From Malania oleifera (lineage: Eukaryota; Streptophyta; Magnoliopsida; Santalales; Ximeniaceae), in assembly GCF_029873635.1 (NCBI RefSeq), contig NC_080425.1, forward strand, positions 43,914,402 through 43,978,401: 64,000 bases of DNA, read 5' to 3'. A program made the position numbers and the translations under genes. Shown piece by piece: positions 55,601 to 64,000 of this stretch (its first letter is position 1; the number at the start of each line of letters is the position of its first letter). The notes below the pieces were generated by a model. That model saw only the letters and a list, made by a program, of their open reading frames with translations, was not told where the DNA came from and made no database searches.

Positions 55601-56604
55601 TTTTCATGATGATATATATATATATACATGCAAAATGATGTGATGATATTGATTTGGCAACAAATAGTATAAATATTCATGTATCACAGTTTCATTATAT
55701 GTTATATGTTATCAAAACTTGGTTGTTTTGGTTTGGGCTAGCACTTGCATAGTACCGATGCTATGTGTTCATGATTCATCATGATATTTGTGTTAACGCC
55801 GCTGTACGGAGTGGTGTGAGATTGGATGGTCGATATGGTTTTAAGAAGTGTAAGTGCGCCAGGTGTACGGACTAGGTCTGGCAGACCCATCGGACTTACA
55901 AACTGTACTTTTGACTTAGCAATGGTCGGCCAACCATTGTCAAGTCCTGCCTTCGGGCCACACAACCCAATCATGTGGGGGTAATACATGACAACAGTCA
56001 GTTAACCTACTAGGATTGTTTTTGTATTATTATTTATATGAGATGAATTATGCTATGGAAACCATTATATTCTGCAATGTTTTGATTATATATGTTTTCC
56101 CAGAAATGATATATATACAGTTTTACTGGTTATGTTTATGATTATATGTATACCATAGAAATGCTTATGTTGCCACACACTAGTATTAGTTTATTTCCCT
56201 TATTGAGAGGTGTGTGACCTCAAAATTTTATAAACATCTCAGGAGCTCTTGATAGGAGAGCGGGTAAAGCATCGCTGATTTAGTACTGTTAATCTGCCCT
56301 CTCTGAAGGGTAAGTTTTGGTAAGGATGGTTGGATTTTGTGGGAAATGTCCCTAGGTCTTTCTTTTGGGATGTATATACTTAAATACAATGGATGTAGTA
56401 ACTTTAGTATTGAGATGGATGGTTTTATGTGTATGATATTATGATATGCTTATGATTTTATGTTTCCTGCTGCTTAGGCTTCCTCATTTTGTTACTGTTA
56501 TATCCCTTGGTACCCACGGGTCCAGGTGGAATATGATCTGCTGAGTTTTGTGATATTGGTTTTATTATGGAAAAAAAACTATGGAAATTAATCAGGTCGT
56601 TACA

Positions 56605-57876
56605 TGCGTAGGTCTGAGAAATCTGTTGCGGCTGATACTGCGATTGAGGAGCTGCAACTGGGTGATATGTCGGTTGCGGAGGCGCTGTGTAAGGTTGAGG
56701 AACTTGCTAATACCAAGAGGATGATGGACCGAGCTGATCATTCCTCCATGAGACGTTCGGATGATTCCTCCATCTTGGGTTATAAGTGTTCGAGACCATC
56801 TGATTATGCATTTTGTTAACCTAATTCGCTGATGGCACTTAATCAAATCTACTCTCTTGCCATACTAGTAGGAATTGACAGTCCTGAGGTCTGTGGTTTG
56901 AGGCCTCACAGATAGAGCAGTCCTCAGCTTTCACTTTTCCTAATTCCATAATATCCAGTTTCATAGACAACGCAGCAGTAAGAGCCTGTAAGCTAGTTTC
57001 CTCTTTGATCTCGTATCTGCCTCCACCACTGATCGCTCTGAGAGGTCGTGCTACTATTGGTGCTCGTTCATGACATGTGTTCCATTGTTGGGCACTCTCA
57101 GTTAAATAATCAAAGAATGATAGAGCCTCATCTGGTTCTTTGCGGAAGAACTCCCCGTTGCACATAGTCTGAACGAATTTTTTACACGCAGGGGTTAGAG
57201 TAGTATAAAAATAATTCACTAACCTCCAAGATTCGAATCCGTGGTGTGGACATATGTTCATCAAGTCCTTGAATCTCTCATAGCAAGCTTGGAATGTCTC
57301 ATCATCTTTTTGCATGAACTGACTGATATGCTCCTGCAGGTACTGAGTTCTTTGAAAAGGAAAGAACTTATGTAAGAACTTACGCTGCATTTCAACCCAG
57401 CTAGTAATAAAGTTAGGTCGCAGAGAATTAAACCAGATTTTTGCCTTATCTTTCAAAGAAAAGGGAAACAAGCGAAGTTTGATATATTCATCAGTTCCAG
57501 CTCTATTAATGAAAGTGGTGCAGACCAACTCAAATTCTGTCAAGTATTGGTATGGACTCTCAGAATCCATCCTATGAAACTGTGGTATCACAAATAACAT
57601 GTCATGCTTAAGATTGAAGTTAGCTGCATCTTGTGGCAACACAATGCATAAAGGTGTCGATGTGTGTGTGGGATGTGGAAAATCCTGAAGTGTACATGGT
57701 GCTGGTGCAGCCATGACTTCCTCAAAGAATTGGTCAAACAGATTGCTTAAATCAATTTCAGAATCACTCTTAAAACTAATAGGAGAACAGTCAGATTCTG
57801 TGCTTTGTGTATCCTTATTGGTGTTAGGTGAAATTCTAAATAGTCTATTCAAATTATCTCGAACCCAGGGCATCAA
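56605..57876 (-). pseudogene. Gag of element C (Athila-type)
   Basis: An open frame at 57876-56839 (345 codons) encodes retrotransposon Gag: FHRMDSESPYQYLTEFELVC, then LRLFPFSLKDKAKIWFNSLR and AQWNTCHERAP-like sequence, followed by a CX2C-type remnant (CSICEASNHRPQDC). It packages element RNA. The frame stops near 56839, and the linker beyond is split by solo LTR B', so full Gag-Pol cannot be made. Confidence 0.85.
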
Positions 57877-58054
57877 ACATCAATGCAGGTAGCAGAAATC
57901 CACTAACACAGCAGCAAACAAGTATGATCAATTTTTTTTTATCAAATTTTTTATTTTTTTGATTTTTGATTTTTTTTTGATTTTTTTGATTTTTTATTTA
58001 ATGGAAAATAAAAAATAATTGGAAAAACATAAAATTTGAAATTAAGACTGGCAC

Positions 58055-58072
58055 TCCCTGGCAACAACGCCA
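58055..58072 (-). other. Primer-binding site of element C
   Basis: Minus-strand TGGCGTTGTTGCCAGGGA, five bases inside the LTR, resembles the Asp-tRNA PBS TGGCGCCGTTGCCGGGGA typical of Athila/Tat elements. Confidence 0.8.
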
Positions 58073-59864
58073 AAACTTAACTCACTCGAAAAATGAGCAG
58101 CTCGGAAGCTATCCCAAGTATAGGAGTTCTATCATGTAATATTTAGCTAAAAGACTAGATCGTCTCCTTAGAGAATGTAGTTTAATATCAAATTTTACGT
58201 TTGCCCAATTAAAAAATAAAAGGTTACTGAACTCAGTTCAGATTCAGGATTTTTAGGATTGGTTGAGATTTTTTTTGACAATTTAAACAAGCGTGCAAAT
58301 TAAACCCTAATCCTAGCATGCACTGAATTAGATAACAAGAATGAAAATCCTATGTCTAATCAGGCAGACATCGAAACATGCGTTAAACTTCGGAATAGAA
58401 ACTAAATACGGTAATTGTTAGCTTTGGTGCAATCCCAAGAAGGGGGGGGGGGTGAATTGGTATTTAAAATTTATTGCCTTAGGTCAATCCTCTAACAACA
58501 GTATTACACAAGCCTAAGGTCAATCTAGTGCATGTAAAATAAATCAATGTAAATATACAATGGAATTTGAACTGCCATAAATGATTGACCAAGCATGCAA
58601 AATAAAATAGTAAAGGAGACTGCACCTAGAAATGATATCGAGGTTTGGCAAACTGCCTACATCCCCGCCTTAGCTAACAAGCACAAGGATTCCACTAATG
58701 CTCACTTAAAGGGTGGAGCGGCACCGATTACATTCAGGTCAATTACAACAGGGCTGACCTCAACCTTAACCAGGTTAATTAGTAGGGCTGACTTCAACCT
58801 ACATGCCTTAATAGGATGGCGCACCTAGCTTTCCTAACCGGGTCTAAACCAGTCCAGGACTATTCCAAGGCTAGTCTCCCTCTTCAGGCCCGTGCCTGGA
58901 AATACAATAGATGTGTATATAATTTTGCGTACAAGGAAATGCTTCTTACACTAAGCTGATTATGTACCACTAAGCACAATGTAATTAATACACTGCCAAG
59001 AGATAGATTTGCTAAGCTCGGTGTAGTCTAAGTGTCTACTCTCAAATAAGTATGCAAATATTTCAATTAGTGCGTGAGAGTGCAAATAATGCTATCTTTG
59101 TATCACACAATATTTTCAATCACAATGCTCAAGCAAAGATGATAACAATACTTCAGATATCTCAAATGATATTTCTCAATATATCAGGCTCAAGAGATAT
59201 TCAAATTTAATTTATAAAATAATTTGATCTTTGTGTTCAAGAAGATAAAATCAATCAAAGGATATTTCAACAAAGATCTTTTTGCGTACTTTGAGAAAAA
59301 TTTTATTGAGATATTTGCGTATACACAAATATCTCAATAAAATGTTTCTCAAAGTAAATCACACGAGATATTTGAAATCGATTTGCAAAAAATTATTTCA
59401 CAAACAGTAATACAAACTCTTGAGTATTACAATGATGATGCAAAACTCACAAGTTCTACGAAGTTTTCCTATGGAAGACTTATTAATGAAGTCTCCTAGA
59501 AAAAATTCAAACTTACTCTTGGATAAAAATATATATCAATCAACTAGAACAAACGAGAGTGTAAGCTTAACTACATACTCACAATAGCACTCTTATTTAA
59601 CAAGATTTGCAATGAGGATGGGTAAGAATGAAGAAATAATGCTTGAATGTGAGAAATAAAGCTTTTGAGAATCAGAGGATTTTTGCTAATTATTTTTCTA
59701 ATCTAGTTACTAATTATTCCAAATGAAGGGGTATTTATAGACAACCCCTAAAATATAACCGTTAGAGACATATTGGGAATAATTAGGAAAGTTTTAAATC
59801 AATTTAAAATAGTCAATCCTGTTTAAAATATTTAACCACGGTAAAAAAATTCAGGTCAACCCGA

Positions 59865-60300
59865 GAGGTCTGGTCGACCAGAAACATTTTCGATCGACCC
59901 AAGTTCATATGCTTCGGACGACCAGGCCGAAAATGAACTGGTGACACGGTCGCAATTTTTCGAGATTCAGTTAACCAGGAGAAAAATGAACTATGGTCTC
60001 GGTCGACCGTAAAGGGCGATTTTTCCAAACAGCGCGATTTGGTCGACTAGGAAGATTTGAACTTCGGTCGACCAAACCATTGGAACATCTCTCGAGGACC
60101 CTCGGTCGATTAGACAGTTGGAGTTCATTTTGGGCTTGGTTGACCAGGTGGTCAATAAGTTGACTCAAGGGAGTTCGGTCGACTGGGCATAAATGAATTA
60201 TATCAATTCGGTTGACCAGACTGTGGTCAAACTGTTGACCTGGTCCGTGTTCGGTCGATCGGGCGTATTTGTACATGGAAGTACGGTCGATCAAAAGTAC
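59865..60300. repeat. GGTCGACCGA-type array in LTR A4
   Basis: About 15 motifs, many decayed to GGTCGACCA, GGTTGACCA or GGTCGATCG, at the U3 position just beyond the TATA box as read on the minus strand. Confidence 0.85.
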
Positions 60301-60359
60301 CTGTTTAAAGCATTTCAGTCCTGGTTAAGCATGCAAACACCCTATTCAAATGACCATTC

Positions 60360-60380
60360 ATATATATATATATATATATG
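60360..60380. repeat. TA microsatellite in LTR A4
   Basis: A run of about ten TA units. Confidence 0.85.
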
Positions 60381-61929
60381 CATATGTGAGTGTCCTAGGG
60401 TCATATCTAGGTTCTTTTTAGTTTGAGGACACCGAAAAAATCCGGTGTCGGTCGATCGACCCTAAGCTCCATCTATGGTCATGAGCTTATTGATCCTACC
60501 ATGCAGGTAAGACATTAATTATTACAGATCATTTCCTATTTACTATTACAGAATCAATATGATAAATATAAAATACAATGAATACACATGTTGAGTCTTC
60601 GTCTTCTACAAATCCATGTGTGTGCACCATATGATATGTTCGATTGGTCTTGCACACAAACTCATCAAACCACTAAATACTAGAGTATTTCTCATAATAA
60701 AAACAAGGTATGACCCATAAGGTCAATAGTAACTTTAACACGTAACTAAAACACGCAATAATGGAAACTCACACAAACACAAACACAAAGGATAAAAACT
60801 GAACCTTTAACAAAATCAAGAACTTGAATCAAGACCAAACTTAAACGCAAGCACAAACAAAAATTTAATGCTTAAACAAATCAAACGATAACTAAACACG
60901 ATAAAAAATGAAAACTTTGATAAGGCTAACCCTAAACTAATCGAGCTTCAATTAAAAATTAAATTTTCAAAGGAGAACTAATTTAATTTCTAAGAACAAA
61001 AACAATTTTTTTTTATTTTTTGTATTTTATTCTTTTTTTTTAACCAAATTGGATTTAACTTAATTGATTAAATAACTCAACGTACTAATTAAATATACCG
61101 CTAATTGAGAGAAAATAAATAAATAAATAACCTTAATAATAATTAAACACCTTAAACAATATTCAACATCTAAAATTTCAAATAAACTTTAAAAACTAGA
61201 CTTTATCAATATTTAACTAACTAAAAAAAAAAAAAGATAAAAGAAAGAGAGAGGAAGAGAGAAAATCTGTGATGGATGGTGGCTCTTGGCTGGTGTTGGT
61301 GAGGCTGCAGCAGGAGTGGAGGTTCTAGTGGTTGGTGGCTCAGGGGTGCTTGGCAGCAGAGCAGGTTGGCGCGTGGAGCAGTTGCAGCAATCTGTGGCCG
61401 GAGTGTAGCTGGACTGGAGCTTCTCGGCAGCAAGTTCTTGGTAGCCAGAGGTTATAGTGGCTGGTGGTTTCTATGGAGCCGTAGTGGCTTGGAGGCTGAG
61501 AGGAGTGGGGGAGAAGAGGACTAAGGGAGGAGGAAAGGAAGAGGGGCTGCAAGATTTTCAACTACAGACTAGAGTGAAAAAAATAAAGGGCAAGACAGAG
61601 AAAGGGAGAGAAACTAAGAAGAAAAGGAAGGAAGAAGAGAGGAAGCAGGGTGAGGGAGGAAGGGAAGAGAAGAGGGAGCTATGGGAGAGTTAGTAAGAGT
61701 GAGCCGTGAGGGAAAGTGAGAGACTGAGGGAGGAGAGAAAGAGAGTGAGTAGGACAAAAGTAGAAAAAAGATTCAGAGAGAGTTTGAGAGAAGGAGAGAA
61801 CAGCTGAGGGGGTGCGCAAGAGAGAAGAGATGATATATGGAGGAGGGAAGATGCCCTACAACCTGCCAAGAGGACCCAGACAAGTGGATATGACCCAGCT
61901 TGTATGGCTGGGTCACATCAAAGGTTTTG

Positions 61930-61962
<33 letters not shown>

Positions 61963-62343
61963 TATATATTTTTTCGTTCTTCTTTCTTCTTTTATTCCTT
62001 TACGAACGAACCCAATCTTGACCCCCTGGAGCTCGTATCTCTCGAAGTTCAAAACATGAAAGTTGTAGGTAATCTTTTCATCTTTCTCCATGATTTTGAA
62101 TCGTCTCAAACAAAGCTTGGACAAAAAAGTTATATGCGAATTACGAACTAATGCCGCTTTTAGCTCTCGATAATTTTTCTGCTATAAAAAAATGCCAAAA
62201 ATTCATAAATTGCTCAATAAAACCCAAATATTATAAATGCGACACTTTGTTAAAATATTGAGAGTATTTAGGCATTTAATTAAAAATATAAGCCCTATTG
62301 CACGGATTAAAATACCTAATTACGCAGTTTAAGCGCGTAATTA

Positions 62344-62710
62344 CTGGCTTATAAGGAGATACTAGTGCAGGTTTTGGACAGAAAAGAACATGAATTGGGT
62401 AGTAATAAAATTTCTTTAGTAAACATCCTGTGGAGAAATCATGCAGTGGAAGAAGCCTCTTGGGAGTTGGAATAAGAAATACGATAGAAATACCCGCATT
62501 TATTCGGTGGAGATCAGCACTGGGTATATGAGTAAAGTAAATGTAGTATGGTTTAATTTTATGAAAAGCAAGATGACATATGTGTGAGTAGCATTGTAGG
62601 TTATAGAATAGGTAATATTTTGGTTTTGGGAGAATTTTTTTTCTTTTATGTATATATTGTAATCTCCTAGGACCCTGAATGTAATCACGATATTCCTTCG
62701 CCACAAGTGA
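62344..62710 (+). pseudogene. Last piece of element B integrase
   Basis: VLDRKEHELGSSNKISLVNI then LWRNHAVEEASWELE (near 62366-62475) is the conserved extreme C-terminus of plant chromovirus polyproteins. A stop and frame changes follow. Confidence 0.8.
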
Positions 62711-62793
62711 GGGTAAGTAATAAAAAAAGTAGCTCATTTTCTTTTAAGGATGGTATCAATACAAATAGTAAATTTCAAGGACAAAAATTTTAT

Positions 62794-62806
62794 AAGGAGG
62801 GGAGAA
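62794..62806 (+). other. Polypurine tract of element B
   Basis: AAGGAGGGGAGAA directly precedes the 3' LTR start TGTAGAGATCC. Confidence 0.85.
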
Positions 62807-64000
62807 TGTAGAGATCCGAAGAATTATAGTAATTAATAATAAATAAATGAGAGAAAAGGAATTTCAGCAGGGTCTCGTCGATGAGTAGTGCTCTTGGGCT
62901 CGTCGACAGGGACGCGTTTCTCATTGACGAGATCTTACCGAGAGACTATTTTTAGAGCCTGAAACTCATCGACAAGGAGAAGGTGTTCATCGATGAGACT
63001 CCTTCTTGGATTCGTCGACGAGGAGATGTGGCTCATCGACGAGGCCACGTGGAAAAGCATTTTATACAAGGCACAGAGTTCATTTCTGCGAGAGAATCAC
63101 ATGTAACAATTTTACTTTCTCTCTTTAACTCGTCCTTCTCTGCCTTCTCACTAGGTTTTTGGCCCGATTCTTCACTAGTACGACGATCCGAAGCCGCCAT
63201 GCTACTCTTGGGAAGTTTCTCTTCATATCTACAGGAGTAGATCGTTGGTTAGGCCAACTTGGGCACCATTCCAAAATTTGGGTAAGTTAGTTATTTTAAT
63301 AATTATTAAGGTATTTGGTATTTCTGGGCCAAGGAAAGGTATTAGATGGGTTATACTGAAGTTTTTTTGGGGAAAATCTTAATTTTAGGGTATTGAGTTG
63401 GGAACACCACATGTGTAATTTTGGAGTAATTGGTGGGCTTCTCAGTATGCTAAGTAAGGGGATAAACTAAGTTGGTATTTTCATGAAATTATTTACCATA
63501 TTATAGCATTCATTTTCAAAAATTATGTATGTATTAGCACATGTTTGGGAATATTGCAGTCGAACAAGAAAATGGATTTGGTGTTATTTATTAGGAAATA
63601 TGATTTCAGTGCAAGTTTTATGTTTAAAACGTTATTCATATTTGTGCGGCATGAGTATAATTTTCATGAAATTATATTATATTAGAATGTTGTGAATTTC
63701 CCATAATAAGCATATTTTTCTTAGTTTTTAGGAAAACCATGAAAACTGTACATGAATTATGTTTAAAGTATAGTATTGAAACAGTATAGGGATTTCAAAA
63801 CTATGTATGTTAAAGTATATGCCGGTGTAAGGGCCATGATTTTACATGATATAATATGCCAGCGTAAGGGCCGTGGTTTTATATGATATGCTATGCTGAC
63901 GTAAGGGCCGTGATTTTACATGTTATACAATGCCGGCGTAAGGGCCGTGATTCACAAAATATAATATGTCGTCATAAGGGTCGTGGTTTACATGATATGT
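62807..64000 (+). mobile_element. 3' LTR of element B (cut by window end)
   Basis: Aligns with 39831-40975. It has an extra segment of about 50 bp within its GTCGAC cluster (near 62930-62985) and at least five minisatellite units at 63815-64000. Confidence 0.88.
63815..64000 (+). repeat. 37-bp minisatellite in element B 3' LTR
   Basis: Units starting ATGCCGGTGTAAGGGCCATG and similar, at least five before the window ends, versus four in the 5' LTR. Confidence 0.85.

Larger units (their letters stand above)
54347..56604 (+). mobile_element. Family-B solo LTR (B'), nested in element C
   Basis: Starts TGTAATGACCCGGAGAATAA and ends CAGGTCGTTACA. It is flanked by TGCGT on both sides (54342-54346 and 56605-56609), a perfect TSD. 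It is the same family as the LTRs of element B that surround element C, so the family was active again after C inserted into B. TATAAATA at 54676-54683; GTCGAC cluster and a 32-bp minisatellite inside. Confidence 0.92.
58416..60728 (-). mobile_element. Solo LTR A4 (minus orientation), nested in element C 5' LTR
   Basis: Plus strand begins TGTTAGCTTTGGTGCAATCC and ends CCCATAAGGTCAATA (terminal CA decayed to TA). Flanks GTAAT (58411-58415) and GTAAC (60729-60733) are a 4/5 TSD. The uninterrupted counterpart at 48970-48985 in the other LTR of C reads across the junction. A minus-strand TATA lies near 59731-59741. Confidence 0.88.
48636..62343 (-). mobile_element. Athila-like Ty3/gypsy element C (minus), non-autonomous, nested in B
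   Basis: 3' LTR 48636-50633 (left) and 5' LTR 58078-62343 (right, interrupted by A4) are close copies of about 2.0 kb. PPT 50634-50645; PBS 58055-58072 is like the tRNA-Asp PBS used by Athila/Tat elements. Gag (57876-56605, continuing after B'), an Athila-type protease (53591-52743) and only the C-terminal part of integrase (52746-52402) are present. RT, RNase H and the integrase core are missing, although the sequence is otherwise continuous there. Flanks CTAAC (48631-48635) and CTGGC (62344-62348) agree at 3 of 5 positions. Element B integrase resumes on the far side (EPVQ..VLDRKEHEL-type sequence at 62344-62400), confirming the nesting. Confidence 0.87.
58078..62343 (-). mobile_element. 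5' LTR of element C, interrupted by solo LTR A4
   Basis: Pieces 58078-58415 and 60729-62343 align along their whole length with the left LTR (48636-50633). A TA microsatellite at 61931-61970 is longer here than in the left copy. Confidence 0.87.
39831..64000 (+). mobile_element. Ty3/gypsy element B (Tekay/Del-like chromovirus), split by A3 and C, runs off window
   Basis: 5' LTR 39831-41946, PBS at 41948, gag-PR-RT-RH-INT from 42253 to 46376, integrase end at 48451-48635 and 62344-62710, polypurine tract 62794-62806, and 3' LTR from 62807 past the window end. The gaps are solo LTR A3 (46377-48450) and element C (48636-62343). The order RT before INT, the RT type and the VLDRKEHEL..LWRNHAVEEASWELE tail are typical of plant chromoviruses; Tekay/Del assignment is from memory of these motifs. 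The two LTRs differ by many substitutions and a roughly 50-bp indel, so it is not recent. Confidence 0.88.

Overview
The window is plant nuclear DNA, most likely from a woody eudicot, though no sequence pins the species. It holds one genuine host gene interrupted by GT-AG introns. Nearly everything else is layered Ty1/copia, Ty3/gypsy and hAT transposon material with target-site duplications (TSDs), degenerate polyproteins and solo LTRs. There are no bacterial operons, no rRNA and no recognisable tRNA genes.

Host gene: positions 5840-37683 (+) encode a complete 401-residue plastid bile acid:sodium symporter family protein, best matched from memory to BASS1. It has seven coding exons: 5840-6235, 6890-7030, 14706-14861, 14954-15075, 15191-15352, 37048-37108 and 37516-37683. 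All junctions are GT-AG and keep frame. Intron 2 is 7.7 kb and intron 5 is 21.7 kb.

Left flank (1-5.3 kb): the 3' part of a family-B LTR ends at 1157. It abuts a minus-strand copia-type gag-only element (gag 1158-2094, leader, LTR from 4819), whose leader is split by solo LTR A1 (2251-4585, TSD TATAT).

Intron 5 (15.4-37.0 kb) is a nest. Antisense copia D (15785-35372) was broken by sense copia E (16736-20686), by a hAT transposon F (21678-32241, 8-bp TSD matching 7/8) and by solo LTR A2 (33019-34955). hAT F was itself broken by copia G (22839-28163, perfect TSD TGCAT).

Right flank (39.8-64 kb): a Ty3/gypsy element B (Tekay/Del-like) starts at 39831 and its 3' LTR (from 62807) runs off the window. 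It is broken by solo LTR A3 (46377-48450) and by Athila-like element C on the minus strand (48636-62343). Element C has lost RT, RNase H and most of integrase. It is broken in turn by a family-B solo LTR (54347-56604, perfect TSD TGCGT) and by solo LTR A4 (58416-60728).

Most notable structure: two unrelated LTR families (A and B) both carry arrays of a short GTCGAC-centred palindrome just upstream of their TATA boxes. Family A appears four times, always as a solo LTR with recognisable TSDs. Family B LTRs also carry a minisatellite whose unit is 37 bp in one lineage and 32 bp in another. All boundaries were read by eye; no alignment or database search was run.
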